A stretch of DNA of 64,000 nucleotides. It comes from Corynebacterium haematomassiliense (GTDB taxonomy: Bacteria > Actinomycetota > Actinomycetes > Mycobacteriales > Mycobacteriaceae). Of the stretch, positions 17,657-31,656 are shown piece by piece; the stretch's first letter is position 1, and each line of letters starts with the position of its first letter. The notes below the pieces were generated by a model that did not search any database, was not told the origin of the DNA, and saw only the letters and a program-made list of their open reading frames with translations. The stretch lies in the NCBI RefSeq assembly GCF_013978595.1, contig NZ_JACDTZ010000001.1, forward strand, positions 1,240,001-1,304,000, in the 5' to 3' direction. The translations under genes were made by a program, and so were the position numbers.

Positions 17657-19282
17657 TTAGTCGCCCAAAACTTCAGAAACGAGCGCCTGCGCTTCCTCTT
17701 GCACCTGCTGCAAGTGCGCGTCGCCCTTGAATGATTCGGCGTAGATCTTGTACTTGTCCTCGGTGCCAGACGGGCGCGCGGCGAACCACGCGTTTTCGGT
17801 GGTCACCTTCAGCCCGCCGATGGCGGCGCCGTTGCCAGGAGCATCAGTCAGCTTTGCGACGATAGCTTCGCCCGCCAACGTATCCGCCGACACCTGGTCA
17901 GCCGAAAGCGCCTTGAGCTTGGCTTTCTCCTCGCGGCCGGCCGGGGCGTCGATACGCGCGTAGGCCGGGGATCCGTACTCGGCCTCGAGCTCCGCGTAGC
18001 GCGCGGAGGGGGTCTTGCCGGTCACGGCGGTGATCTCCGCGGCAAGCAGGTCCATGATCAGCCCGTCCTTGTCGGTGGACCAGACGGTGCCGTCTTTGCG
18101 CAAGAACGAGGCACCTGCGGATTCTTCGCCGCCGAAGCCGATCGTGCCGTCGATGAGCCCTGGCACGAACCACTTGAAGCCGACGGGCACCTCCACCAGC
18201 TCGCGGCCGAGCGATGCGACGACGCGGTCGATCATGGAGGACGACACCAGGGTCTTGCCCACCGCGGTGCTGTCAGCCCAGCCGTCGCGGTGGCTGAACA
18301 GGTACTCGATGGCCACGGCCAGGTAGTGGTTCGGGTTCATCAGGCCAGCGTCGGGGGTGACGATGCCGTGGCGGTCCGCGTCCGCGTCGTTGCCGGTGGC
18401 CAGGTCGAACTTGTCGCGGTTGTGCACCAGCGATGCCATGGAGTTGGGGCTGGAGCAATCCATGCGGATCTTGCCGTCGGTGTCCAGGGTCATGAACCGC
18501 CAGGTGGCGTCGACGTGCGGGGTGACCACCTCGAGGTTCAGCCCGTAACGCTCGCCGATGGCACCCCAGTAGTCCACGCTCGCCCCGCCCATCGGGTCGG
18601 CGCCGATGTGTAGGCCGGACGCCTTGATCGCGTCCATGTCCACCACATTGCCCAGGTCGGCAACGTAGTGGTCGAGGTAGTCGAACTTCCCAGCGCGCTC
18701 GTCCAGCACGCCGCTGACGGGGGTGCGCTTCACGCCGTCAAGGCCTGCGGCGATGTACTCGTTGGCGCGCTTGGCAATCCAGTCTGTGGCCTCCGCCGGG
18801 GCGGGGCCTCCGGTGGGCGGGTTGTACTTGAAGCCGCCGTCGCGCGGCGGGTTGTGCGACGGGGTGACCACGATGCCGTCGGCCTTGCCGCCTTTGTGGG
18901 TCAGGATTGCGTGGGAGACGGCTGGGGTGGGCGTGTAGCGGCCGGAGGCGTCGACAAGCACTTGCACCCCGCCTGCGATGAGCACCTCGAGCGCGGAAAC
19001 CATCGCCGGCTCGGACAGGGCGTGGGTGTCGCGGCCGATGTAGACCGGACCGTCGATGCCCTCGCCGCGGCGGTAGTCCACGATCGCCTGCGTGGTGGCC
19101 AGGATGTGCGCCTCGTTGAACGCGTTGTCCAGGGAGGAACCGCGGTGTCCGGAGGTGCCGAACGCGACCTGCTGGTCCGGGTTGTCCGGGTCGATGTCGC
19201 GGGTGTAGTAGGCGGTGACCACCTCGGCGATGTCGATGAGGTCGTCCTCGCGGGCGGGCTGGCCGGCGCGTTCGTGTGCCAT
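17657..19282 (-). CDS. pgm: Phosphoglucomutase (alpha-D-glucose type)
   Basis: Interconverts glucose 1-phosphate and glucose 6-phosphate, feeding glycogen, trehalose and cell-wall sugar synthesis. The protein is 541 residues, the usual length of the family. The phosphoserine loop is [11 protein letters not shown]. The metal loop is [10 protein letters not shown], the sugar-binding loop GFGGEESAG and the phosphate-binding end [15 protein letters not shown]. An ACAAGGAGCATTCCC signal precedes the ATG. It stands upstream of the MauE-like gene and may be co-transcribed with it. Confidence 0.96.
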   Translation of the reverse strand: MAHERAGQPAREDDLIDIAEVVTAYYTRDIDPDNPDQQVAFGTSGHRGSSLDNAFNEAHILATTQAIVDYRRGEGIDGPVYIGRDTHALSEPAMVSALEVLIAGGVQVLVDASGRYTPTPAVSHAILTHKGGKADGIVVTPSHNPPRDGGFKYNPPTGGPAPAEATDWIAKRANEYIAAGLDGVKRTPVSGVLDERAGKFDYLDHYVADLGNVVDMDAIKASGLHIGADPMGGASVDYWGAIGERYGLNLEVVTPHVDATWRFMTLDTDGKIRMDCSSPNSMASLVHNRDKFDLATGNDADADRHGIVTPDAGLMNPNHYLAVAIEYLFSHRDGWADSTAVGKTLVSSSMIDRVVASLGRELVEVPVGFKWFVPGLIDGTIGFGGEESAGASFLRKDGTVWSTDKDGLIMDLLAAEITAVTGKTPSARYAELEAEYGSPAYARIDAPAGREEKAKLKALSADQVSADTLAGEAIVAKLTDAPGNGAAIGGLKVTTENAWFAARPSGTEDKYKIYAESFKGDAHLQQVQEEAQALVSEVLGD

Positions 19283-19391
19283 GGGAATGCTCCTTGTGTC
19301 TCAGGCAGAGTCCTTCCCACCATCATTGCCCGTGAATGTATTTCCCGCCACCTATATATTATTCACCGCGCCGTATGTTTTACTACTCGGC

Positions 19392-20810
19392 ATGGCTGAC
19401 ACCTTGAACGACATCCTCAGTGCTATCTCCACCTTCGTCTGGGGACCGTTCCTGCTCATCCCCCTGCTGCTGGGCACCGGCCTGTTCCTGACCATCCGCC
19501 TGCGCGGCATCCAGTTCCGCACCCTCGGCCGCGCCACACGCCACGCGTTCGTGGACAAGCCCGAGGAAGGCGCCGGCGACATCTCCAACTACCAGGCGCT
19601 GACCACCGCCCTGGCCGCAACGGTGGGCACCGGCAACATCGTCGGCGTGGCCACCGCGATCTCCATCGGCGGGCCCGGCGCGCTGTTCTGGATCTGGCTC
19701 ACCGGCATCGTCGGCATGGCCTCGAAGTACTCCGAGGCCTACCTGGGCGTGCGCTTCCGCACCACCGACAAGAAGGGCAAGCAGCAGGGCGGGCCGCACG
19801 AGTACCTGCGCACCGGTGTCGGCGGCCGCTTCGGCAAGACGCTGGCCGCGGCGTTCACCCTGTTCACCATCTTCGCATCCTTCGGCATCGGCAACCTCGC
19901 CCAGGGCAACTCCATCGCTGCGGGCATGCACGACGCCTTCGGCATCAGCGCCAACGTCGCCGGCGTAATCATCTTCTTCGCGGTCGGCGCGGCCGTGCTC
20001 GGCGGCATCGAGGGCATCGGCAAGATCACCGCTGCGTTCGTGCCGCTGATGATCGTCATCTACGTCGGCGGCGGCATCACCGCGCTGGCACTGATGGCGG
20101 ACCGGGTGCCGGAAGCCATTGCCACCATCTTCACCGACGCGTTCACCGGCACCGCCGCCACCGGCGGCTTCGTCGGCTCCGGCATCATGCTGGCCATCCA
20201 GTTCGGTGTGGCCCGCGGCATCTTCTCCAACGAGTCCGGCATGGGCTCCGCCGCCATCGCCGCCGCGGCCGCGAAGACGCAGCACCCGGCGCGCCAGGCG
20301 CTGGTGTCCATGACCCAGACGTTCATCGACACCATCCTCGTGGTCACCATCACCGGCCTGGTCATCGTCACCGCCGGCACCTGGGACATGGGCCGCGACC
20401 AGGCCGCCATCATGACTGCCACCGCCTTCGAGACGGCCCTGCCCGGCGAGTGGGGCAGCCTGATCGTCTCCGTCGCCCTGATCTTCTTCGCCTTTTCCAC
20501 CATCCTGGGCTGGTCCTACTACGGTGAGCGCGCCATCGTGGCGCTGTTCGGCGACTGGGCGTCCATCCCCTACCGCATGTTCTTCACCGCCCTGTCCTTT
20601 GTCGGCGCGGTGGCGTCGCTGGAGCTGGCGTGGACGTTCTCCGACCTGTCCAACGGGCTGATGGCCATCCCGAACCTGATCGGCCTGCTGCTTTTGTCCG
20701 GCATCGTGGTGCGCGAGACCCGCGAGTACCTCGCCTGGGACCCGTACCTGAAGAAGACCCCGGAGGAGGTCGCAGAGTTCGTGGAACGCCAGCAGATGGA
20801 CTGGCGATAG
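19392..20810 (+). CDS. Alanine/glycine:cation symporter family protein (AGCS)
   Basis: Sodium- or proton-coupled uptake of alanine or glycine through the plasma membrane. The protein is 472 residues with about ten to eleven helices. The family motif GTGNIVGVATAISIGGPGALFWIW is near residue 75-100, followed by NESGMGSAAIAAAAAKTQHPARQ about residue 280. The start at 19392 has no good ribosome site; the frame is open upstream, but the family begins close to this Met. crcB genes follow at once (10 bp), but they have their own -10 signals. Confidence 0.92.
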   Translation: MADTLNDILSAISTFVWGPFLLIPLLLGTGLFLTIRLRGIQFRTLGRATRHAFVDKPEEGAGDISNYQALTTALAATVGTGNIVGVATAISIGGPGALFWIWLTGIVGMASKYSEAYLGVRFRTTDKKGKQQGGPHEYLRTGVGGRFGKTLAAAFTLFTIFASFGIGNLAQGNSIAAGMHDAFGISANVAGVIIFFAVGAAVLGGIEGIGKITAAFVPLMIVIYVGGGITALALMADRVPEAIATIFTDAFTGTAATGGFVGSGIMLAIQFGVARGIFSNESGMGSAAIAAAAAKTQHPARQALVSMTQTFIDTILVVTITGLVIVTAGTWDMGRDQAAIMTATAFETALPGEWGSLIVSVALIFFAFSTILGWSYYGERAIVALFGDWASIPYRMFFTALSFVGAVASLELAWTFSDLSNGLMAIPNLIGLLLLSGIVVRETREYLAWDPYLKKTPEEVAEFVERQQMDWR

Positions 20811-20820
20811 ACTCGCAGCC

Positions 20821-21159
20821 GTGGACACATTCCGGACAGCACTCACGGTTGGGCTCGGGGCGGGCCTTGGGGCCGTCGTCAGGCATCTTGTGCTCCTATA
20901 TGCCGCACCCGGGTCCACGGCGGCGCTCGCACTGACCTTCGCCGTCAACATCGCCGGCTGCTTCGCCATGGGCCTGTACAAGCCGGGTCCGTTGTGGGGC
21001 GCGGGCTTCCTCGGCGGCTTCACCACCTTCTCCGCGATTTCGGTGGCGGCGATGCAGTCGGATGCGATCGTCGCGCTGGTCATCGTCGCACTTAGCTTTG
21101 CGACGTCTATAGTTTCCTACCTTCTCGGCCACACCCTCCGGGAGCGACGCCATGGCTAG
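20821..21159 (+). CDS. crcB: Fluoride channel FluC/CrcB, first copy (pair 1, subunit A)
   Basis: A 112-residue four-helix protein that exports fluoride as a dimer. Family hallmarks: GAVVRHL (basic residue after helix 1), FAVNIAGCFAMG (the Asn of helix 2) and GGFTTFSAIS (the helix-break TTFS motif, which keeps one Phe of the usual TFSTF). The GTG start has TAGACT exactly 7 nt upstream (20808-20813), so this copy may have its own leaderless promoter inside the intergenic 10 bp. Overlaps the next crcB by 8 bp. The two probably form a heterodimer, as in other Gram-positive pairs. Confidence 0.93.
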   Translation: MDTFRTALTVGLGAGLGAVVRHLVLLYAAPGSTAALALTFAVNIAGCFAMGLYKPGPLWGAGFLGGFTTFSAISVAAMQSDAIVALVIVALSFATSIVSYLLGHTLRERRHG

Positions 21160-21520
21160 CTGGCTCGGATTGGCACTCACCCTCGCCGTGGTGTTCGCCG
21201 GCGGCGTGCTCGGCGGCATGTCCCGGTTCGCCTTAACGAAGCTGATCGGCAACGCCCACGCCGCCACCTTCGCCGCCAACACGGTGGCCTGCGCCGTCGC
21301 CGGCTTCGCCGCCACCGCCCCAATCGCGTGGCAGATCGCGCTCGGCGCAGGCTTCGCCGGCGCGCTGTCCACTTGGTCCACCTTCGCCCGCGAGCTCGGC
21401 GACCTGATCACCGCCGGGCAGCACCGTCAGGCCCTGCGCTACGCCCTGCGCACCGCGGTGCTGGGCATCGCCGCCGCCTGGTTCGGCATGCGCTGGGGCC
21501 TGCGGGCCTTCGCAGGCTAG
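21152..21520 (+). CDS. crcB: Fluoride channel FluC/CrcB, second copy (pair 1, subunit B)
   Basis: A 122-residue partner. Motifs: GGMSRFALTKLIG, FAANTVACAVAGF and GALSTWSTFAREL, which keeps the STF part of the Phe box. The reading frame starts inside the end of the preceding gene, so translation should be coupled. Four helices are visible. Together with copy 1 it should form a functional heterodimeric channel. Confidence 0.93.
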   Translation: MASWLGLALTLAVVFAGGVLGGMSRFALTKLIGNAHAATFAANTVACAVAGFAATAPIAWQIALGAGFAGALSTWSTFARELGDLITAGQHRQALRYALRTAVLGIAAAWFGMRWGLRAFAG

Positions 21521-21538
21521 GGCGTTAGAGTGGGAAAT

Positions 21539-21889
21539 GTGCAGTTCAACGACCTCACAACCGGCCTTTCCGTGGCGCTGGGCGCGGGACTAGGAGCTGT
21601 CGCACGCTACCTCGTGCTGATCTGGGTCAACCCCACCACGCCCGAAGCGCTCGCGCTGACCGTGACCTCCGCGGTGAACCTCGTCGCCTGCTTCGCCATG
21701 GGCCTATTCCAGCCCGGCCCGTTCTGGGGCGTGGGCTTCCTCGGCGGGTTCTCCACCCTCTCCGCCGTCTCCCTGACCGCGGTGTCGGATTCCCCGGTGT
21801 GGGCCGGGTTCATCATCGTGCTCAGCCTCACCACGGCCACCCTGGCCTGGATGGCCGGCGACGCCACCCGGGGGCGCCGGCATGGCTGA
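21539..21889 (+). CDS. crcB: CrcB-like protein, third copy (pair 2, subunit A)
   Basis: A 116-residue protein most like copy 1: both have a MGL-PGP-WG-GFLGGF block, and the C-termini are RERRHG and RGRRHG. The helix-2 Asn is present (SAVNLVACFAMG), but the helix-break motif reads GGFSTLSAVS, without Phe. The start was placed at GTG 21539 because TAGAGT (21526-21531) lies 7 nt upstream; a GTG three codons earlier is inside that hexamer. This looks like a tandem duplicate of copy 1 that has diverged at the pore. Confidence 0.88.
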   Translation: MQFNDLTTGLSVALGAGLGAVARYLVLIWVNPTTPEALALTVTSAVNLVACFAMGLFQPGPFWGVGFLGGFSTLSAVSLTAVSDSPVWAGFIIVLSLTTATLAWMAGDATRGRRHG

Positions 21890-22235
21890 CCTGCTGCCCC
21901 TGCTCATCGGCGTTGCGGCTGTGTTCGTCGGCGGCATGCTGGGCGGGTTCGCCCGCTGGCTGCTCATGCGCCAGATCCACAGCACGCTGGCGTCCACGTT
22001 CGCGGCGAACGTCTCGGCCGCCGCAGTCATCGGGTTTGCGGCGGCTGCGCCGGGCGTGTGGCGCATCGGCATCGGCGTCGGCTTTGCCGGGGCGTTGTCC
22101 ACCCTGTCCATGCTCGCGCGCCAGCTCGGCGAGATGGTCGAAAGCGGCGAGTTCGTCCTCGCCGTGAAATACGGGGTGGGCACCGCCCTCGCCGCCATCG
22201 CCGCCTCGGCGGTCGGCGTGTACGGCTTCGGGTAA
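21882..22235 (+). CDS. crcB: CrcB-like protein, fourth copy (pair 2, subunit B)
   Basis: A 117-residue protein most like copy 2 (GGMLGGFARWLL, FAANVSAAAVIGF, VGFAGALSTLSMLARQL). The Phe box is again replaced by Leu/Met (STLSML). It overlaps copy 3 by 8 bp, exactly as copy 2 overlaps copy 1, so the gene pair was duplicated as a unit. Whether pair 2 still transports fluoride is open. Confidence 0.88.
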   Translation: MADLLPLLIGVAAVFVGGMLGGFARWLLMRQIHSTLASTFAANVSAAAVIGFAAAAPGVWRIGIGVGFAGALSTLSMLARQLGEMVESGEFVLAVKYGVGTALAAIAASAVGVYGFG

Positions 22236-22240
22236 GCCCC

Positions 22241-24769
22241 CTACTCCGCGATCGCGTCCAGCGGCGGCGTCTTCGCGGCCCCTCCCGCCGGCCACACCCC
22301 GGCCAGCAGGCCAACCAGGAACGACCCTACGAGGACGGTGAGGATGAGCTGCCACGGGACGGTGATCGTCGTCAAGCCTTTTGCCTCGAGTACGGTGAGG
22401 AACGCCCAGCCCAGTCCGAGCCCCAACAGCACGCCGAGGATGGCGCCGTAGACCGTCATCTGCCCCGACTCCAGCGTGATCATCGTGCGGACCTGGCGGC
22501 GCTGCGTGCCCACCGCACGCAGCATGCCGATCTCTTGGCGGCGCTCAATCACCGACAGCGTCAGCGTGTTCACGATGCCCAGCACCGCGATCACCACCGC
22601 CAGCGACAACAGCGCGTACAGGATGAACAGCATCTGGTCGATCATGGCGGAGACCTCGCCCGCCATGTCGTTGGTGGAGCGGACCTGCACGACGATGTCG
22701 TGGCGCACCTCTTCCTCGAGGTTGGCGCGCAGCTGGGCCTTGTCCACCGTGCCGTCGTTGTTCACGCCCACCATGAGGACGCGCCCGGTCCCCCGCGCGC
22801 CGGTGGCCACGGCCGCCTCGTCGGAGACAACGAAGGACTGCAAGATATTCGACGGCTCGAAGGTCCCGCCCAGGGTCGCCTCCACCGACTCGCCGGTGGG
22901 CCCCGCGACGGGGAGGGTGTCGCCGACGCGCCAGCCGTGCTCCTGTGCCAAAGGCGCCGGCGCGATGATGGTGTTGCCGTCCAGGCTGGAACTGCCCTCC
23001 ACCATGTCCAGCGCGATCAGGTCGGCCGGGTCGCCCTGCAGCACGTCGGTCATACCGAAGCCGCCGAGCTGGTAGCCGAACTGCCCGTCCACCGTGATCG
23101 GGGCCTGGGTGTAGGCGGCCGTCTCGCCGGCGCCGTCCACCGCTTTAAGACGCTCCGGCAGGTCCTCCGGCAGCGGGAACACCCCGTTCTGTGGGCCGGA
23201 AAGCACGAAGTCCGCGGACACCTCGCTGCTGGCGACATCATCCACCGAGCGCTTCATCGACGCACCCAGCATGCCAATCACCGTCACCAGCGCGATGCCC
23301 AGCATCAGCGCAAACGCCGTGGTGGCGGTGCGGCGCGGGTTGCGGCGCGTGTTCGTGGACGCGAGCCTGCCCACCGCCCCGGACGGCAGCCCGATGACCC
23401 TGCCCAGCGGCGGCACCACCGGCAGGCTCAGCGCAGGGCCGGCCAAAAACAGGCCGGTGATCGCGGCCAGTGCCGCCACGCCCACCAGGCCCGCGCGGCG
23501 CCCGGTCGCGCCGTCGTCCCAGCCCATCGCGTACACCGCTGCCGCGATACCCACGGCCACCAGGATCAGTCCCGCGATGGTGCGCCAGCGCAGCGGCTGC
23601 GGGGTGGCGGCCTCGCTGGAGCGCATCGCCTCCACCGGCTTGACCTGCCCCGCCTTGCGAGCCGGCGCCAGCGCCGACAGCACCGTCACCAGCGTGCCCA
23701 CCACCAGCGGCACCACCACCGCGCGGGTGGACAGGCCCGTGCCCGCGTCCGGCAGCGGCATGCCGTAGCGCGCCATCGCCACCCGGATCAGGGCCACCAG
23801 CCCCACGCCGCCGGCCACGCCGAGCGCGGAGCCGAGAAGGCCCACCAGCGCGGACTCGAACGCCACCGAGCGCGTGATCTGACCGCGCGACGCCCCCAGC
23901 GCGCGCAGCAGCGCGAACTCGCGGGTGCGCTGCGCCACGATCATGGAGAACGTATTCGCAATGAGGAAGGTCCCCACCAGCAGCCCCACCAGGCCGAACG
24001 CGACCAGGAAGTAGCTGATAAAGCTCAAGCCCTCGCGGATCTGCTGGGACAGCTCGTCGGCCACATCCGCGCCCGCGCGCACCTCCAGCTCAGGGAACTG
24101 CGCCTTCAGCCTATCGACGACCCCCTGTCCCCCGTCCACCGTCACCGCCGGCACCGACGCGCCGTCCCGGTACACGTCGAGGTAGGCCTGCTCGCCCACC
24201 CGCATCACCAGCGACGTCTCCTGCGCCAGCGGGTCCTCGTACAACCCCGTGACGGTGAACTCGTTGCGCCCGTCCTTGTCCACCACGATGAGCTTCTCGC
24301 CCATCTCGATGCCGTACTGCTGCGCGCCGTTCGCATTGACGGCGATGTCGCCGGTGGCGGTGGGTGCGGAGCCGTCGATAAGCACAGGTGCCCTCCCCAC
24401 AGCCTCATCCTCGCTGTAGAAAGGCATGAGGCGGGAGGTGCCGAGCTGCGTCTGAATCGCAACTTCATCTTGCCTAGCGACGACCACAGGTTCATCCACG
24501 AACACATTCACCCGATCGACACCCTCGGTGTCCTCGATGGCGTTGAACGTGTCCATGTCGATGCTGCCCTCGGTCGGGCGCACCACCGCGTCCACGTCTT
24601 CCAGCGCCGTATCGACGGCCGAATCGAACGTGGCAGACAGCATGTTCGTGAACATCAGCGCGCCCGACAGGAACGCCGTGCCCAGCACCACCGCAAGCAC
24701 CGTCAGCGCGAGCCGCAGCTTGTGCGCCGCGACGTTGCGCAGCGACACCTTCGTCAACGTGTTGGCCAT
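22241..24769 (-). CDS. ABC transporter permease, MacB/FtsX type
   Basis: An 842-residue permease with two FtsX domains. The N-terminal helix is at about 18-40, then a large extracytoplasmic MacB-type periplasmic-core-like domain (about 45-255), a helix cluster (about 260-490), a second soluble domain and a final three-helix cluster (about 720-835). Such complexes export lipids, peptides or drugs, or act as mechanotransmitters; the substrate cannot be told. The start codon follows the ATPase stop directly without spacing. The opposite strand carries a long open frame that is a GC-rich shadow. Confidence 0.9.
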   Translation of the reverse strand: MANTLTKVSLRNVAAHKLRLALTVLAVVLGTAFLSGALMFTNMLSATFDSAVDTALEDVDAVVRPTEGSIDMDTFNAIEDTEGVDRVNVFVDEPVVVARQDEVAIQTQLGTSRLMPFYSEDEAVGRAPVLIDGSAPTATGDIAVNANGAQQYGIEMGEKLIVVDKDGRNEFTVTGLYEDPLAQETSLVMRVGEQAYLDVYRDGASVPAVTVDGGQGVVDRLKAQFPELEVRAGADVADELSQQIREGLSFISYFLVAFGLVGLLVGTFLIANTFSMIVAQRTREFALLRALGASRGQITRSVAFESALVGLLGSALGVAGGVGLVALIRVAMARYGMPLPDAGTGLSTRAVVVPLVVGTLVTVLSALAPARKAGQVKPVEAMRSSEAATPQPLRWRTIAGLILVAVGIAAAVYAMGWDDGATGRRAGLVGVAALAAITGLFLAGPALSLPVVPPLGRVIGLPSGAVGRLASTNTRRNPRRTATTAFALMLGIALVTVIGMLGASMKRSVDDVASSEVSADFVLSGPQNGVFPLPEDLPERLKAVDGAGETAAYTQAPITVDGQFGYQLGGFGMTDVLQGDPADLIALDMVEGSSSLDGNTIIAPAPLAQEHGWRVGDTLPVAGPTGESVEATLGGTFEPSNILQSFVVSDEAAVATGARGTGRVLMVGVNNDGTVDKAQLRANLEEEVRHDIVVQVRSTNDMAGEVSAMIDQMLFILYALLSLAVVIAVLGIVNTLTLSVIERRQEIGMLRAVGTQRRQVRTMITLESGQMTVYGAILGVLLGLGLGWAFLTVLEAKGLTTITVPWQLILTVLVGSFLVGLLAGVWPAGGAAKTPPLDAIAE

Positions 24770-25558
24770 CTAGTCCTCCATGCCAGCCATGACGCGGAGG
24801 ATGGCATCCATGTCCGGATCACGCATCTCGTCGACGATGTTGCCGTCGCGGAGGAACACCACCCGGTCGGCGTAGGAGGCGGCGCGGGCGTCATGCGTGA
24901 CGATGACCACCGTCTGCCCGTCCTTGTCCACCGCCGTACGGAGAATGTCCAGGACCTCTTTCGAGGCGTTGGAGTCCAAGTTGCCCGTGGGCTCGTCACC
25001 GAAGATCAGCTCCGGGCGGCTCACCAGCGCGCGGGCGCAGGCGACGCGCTGCTGCTGGCCTCCCGACAGCTCCGCCGGGCGGTGATCCAGCCGCTTGCTC
25101 AGGCCGAGACGGTCGGTGACCTCGTTGAACCATTGGGGGTCCACCTTGCCGCCCGCGATGTTCGTGGGCAGCGTGATGTTCTCCGCGGCCGTGAGGGTGG
25201 GGACCAAGTTGAAGGACTGGAAGATGAATCCGAGACGGTCGCGCCGCAGCGCCGTGAGCTGCTTGTCGTTGAGCTGGGACAGGTCCGTCTCGCCGATGTA
25301 CGCTTCGCCGGTGGTGGCGGAGTCCAGCCCCGCCATGACGTGCATGAGCGTGGACTTTCCCGACCCGGACGGGCCCATAATCGCCGTGAACTCATTGCGG
25401 CCGAACTCCACATTGACGCCGTCGAGCGCCCTGACCTCGGTGTCGCCCTTGCCGTACGTCTTGACCAGGCCTACCGCCCGGGCGGCCGCGGCCCTGGTTG
25501 CCGGGTCTGGTGTTGCCGGGTCTGGTGCTGCCCCAAGGATCTCGTCCTTCTCAGCCAT
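24770..25558 (-). CDS. ABC transporter ATP-binding protein, LolD/MacB type
   Basis: A 262-residue ATPase. Walker [17 protein letters not shown] (about 62-77), Q loop [10 protein letters not shown], signature [15 protein letters not shown], Walker [14 protein letters not shown] and H-loop VIVTHD. The GNLDS ending is characteristic of the MacB/LolD/FtsE group and agrees with the permease that follows. The N-terminus has a short [10 protein letters not shown] repeat. The ATG at 25558 has AGGAAGGCGG upstream. Confidence 0.93.
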   Translation of the reverse strand: MAEKDEILGAAPDPATPDPATRAAAARAVGLVKTYGKGDTEVRALDGVNVEFGRNEFTAIMGPSGSGKSTLMHVMAGLDSATTGEAYIGETDLSQLNDKQLTALRRDRLGFIFQSFNLVPTLTAAENITLPTNIAGGKVDPQWFNEVTDRLGLSKRLDHRPAELSGGQQQRVACARALVSRPELIFGDEPTGNLDSNASKEVLDILRTAVDKDGQTVVIVTHDARAASYADRVVFLRDGNIVDEMRDPDMDAILRVMAGMED

Positions 25559-25660
25559 TGAGGTCCGCCTTCCTATCCGTTCACTCTTTCGGGACTATAC
25601 GCACCCAATGGTCAAGGCCGGATTGTCAGGCACAATGAACCAGCAAGTGGGTTGCCGTGC

Positions 25661-26277
25661 CGGTTGTGCACGAATCGACAGTGGTGCCGCGTTTGCCCAG
25701 GTGGGATTTGGGTGGGCGGGGCTGTTTCGTTGAGTTGTACAATTCGTGGGTGCGGGCCAATGATGGGTGTGTGCGGGGTTGTCCACAATGCGTAAGTCCG
25801 TATTGGCGTCGGCAGCCTGGGGGTGGTCTCGTAGAAGTTGACGACGGCCGGTATCCGGCGACCGTTTCCCCAGGTCGCAAATCGGTGTTGTCAGCTTTTG
25901 CGAAACCCCATCTACCGGACGGCAGGTCCGTTGGTGTCCACCCATAGTTGGCGGCGCCGCCGTTGTCCGCAATGCGGAGGTTGGCGCCAATGATGGGTGC
26001 CGGTGTGTTGTCCGCAATGTGGTCTCCGCGGGGATGTTTCGTGGGTGTGCACCAATGATGGGTGCGGGTGTGGCTGTCCGCAATGCGTAAGTCCGCAAGC
26101 GTTAGAGGGCGACGAGGAGGCCATGCGGGGCACCGGTTGTGCACGAATCGACGGCGATGTTGCGTTTCCCCAGGTCGGTTTTGCGTCGGCGGGGGTGTTG
26201 TGTTGATTCGTACAATCCGTGGGTGCACACCAATTGTTGGTGGGGGTGGGGTTGTCCGCAATGCGGACACCCGCAAG
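25661..26277. repeat. Degenerate repeat array downstream of the rrn terminator
   Basis: The stretch 25559-26302 holds no credible gene. It contains five copies of a composite unit: CCAATGATGGG or a variant (25757, about 25941, 25987, 26052, 26230), followed after 23-24 nt by GTCCGCAATG or a variant (25781, 25965, 26010, 26076, 26254). The first and last copies sit in a longer duplication of about 140 bp (25661-25803 and 26133-26277) that also shares GGTTGTGCACGAATCGAC and GTACAATTCGTGGGTG. CACCAATGATGGGTG is an imperfect palindrome. Similar cores lie in the 23S-5S spacer (26633) and in the 16S leader (CCATCATTGG at 31871). Function unknown. Confidence 0.7.
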
Positions 26278-26302
26278 CAGCCGGCAGCAGGCGTTGGTAT
26301 AC

Positions 26303-26342
26303 GAAAAGGCACCCGCCACACAAACGGTTGTGTGGCGGGTGC
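26303..26342 (-). terminator. rrn operon terminator
   Basis: A 14-bp perfect stem (GCACCCGCCACACA and its complement, 26309-26322 with 26329-26342) followed on the minus strand by CTTTTC. It lies about 20 bp after the 5S gene. Confidence 0.9.
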
Positions 26343-26360
26343 TTGTGTGTGAAGTTGTTG

Positions 26361-26478
26361 GGTCGGCGGTAACCTACTCTCCCACTCCCTCCCGGGGGCA
26401 GTACCATCGGCGCGGGCGGGCTTAGCTTCCGGGTTCGGAATGGGACCGGGCGTTTCCCCGCCGCCATCAACCACCGAC
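26361..26478 (-). rRNA. rrf: 5S ribosomal RNA
   Basis: About 118 nt. Minus-strand conserved core CCCATTCCGAACCCGGAAGC and GAGAGTAGGTTACCGCCGAC. Helix I is formed by GTCGGTGG and its 3' partner CCGCCGAC. The ends are estimated from this pairing. Confidence 0.9.
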
Positions 26479-26649
26479 ACACCTTATGGGGTTTGCACGG
26501 CGCTGAGTGTTCAGCGTGTGTATGCAATTATTGTCGGCCAACACCGCATGTGGTGTTGGTGTGTTGTGTCAGTGACTGCACAGTGGACGCGGAGCATATG
26601 TGCTCTTGATTGTGTTCGTTTCGCGGTGTTCACACCCATGATTGGTGTG

Positions 26650-29738
<3,089 letters not shown>

Positions 29739-29794
29739 ACACACAAACAATCAAGGTACAAACACCAAAACACAAAAAAGAAAGATACTCGCGT

Positions 29795-29818
29795 CCACTA
29801 TACAGTTCTCACACAACA
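29795..29818 (-). promoter_or_regulatory. Antitermination/processing element in the 16S-23S spacer
   Basis: Minus-strand TGTGAGAACTGTATAGTGG, about 60 bp upstream of 23S, is the boxA/boxB-like element often found in actinobacterial rrn spacers. It is mirrored by TTTGAGAACTCGATAGTG in the 16S leader. The spacer (29739-30134, about 396 bp) contains no tRNA gene. Confidence 0.6.
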
Positions 29819-30130
29819 CAACCCCCACACACAACCAACCACAACCAAGCAGCCAGCCGACATGAGGGCCCAACAGGAACAACCTTGTGCTGCCCCAGAC
29901 ACCCAACAGTGCACCAACGCATAATCTTTTGTCACGCAAACCGGTGTGACCACCAACCAACACCATGTGAGCACAACCCTTCACAGGCCAGACGCACCAC
30001 CATCCAGACGATGCCACCATGACCTTGAAGGTGTGTCTCCACCCGGCAAAATACTTCCGTGGCAGTCGCACACTCGGCGACTCAACCACACAACCAATGA
30101 CCCACAACTGCGGGCACACAAATAAAAGCT

Positions 30131-31656
<1,526 letters not shown>

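Noticed and set aside
20760-20821. Fluoride riboswitch before the crcB cluster
   Set aside because: The symporter stop is only 10 bp away and the leaderless spacing leaves no room for an aptamer.
22058-25561. A 1167-codon open frame on the plus strand opposite the ABC exporter genes
   Set aside because: Its composition (Arg, His, Gln rich, no domain) is the usual antisense shadow in GC-rich DNA. The minus strand carries clear ABC ATPase and permease motifs.
25661-26277. CRISPR-like array
   Set aside because: Repeats are degenerate, spacing between units is irregular (about 46 to 184 bp) and no cas gene is present.
25595-26527. Several overlapping ORFs of 70-280 codons rich in Pro, Thr, His and Cys
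   Set aside because: They run through the repeat array on both strands, have no ribosome site and show no domain; they arise from the repeated sequence.
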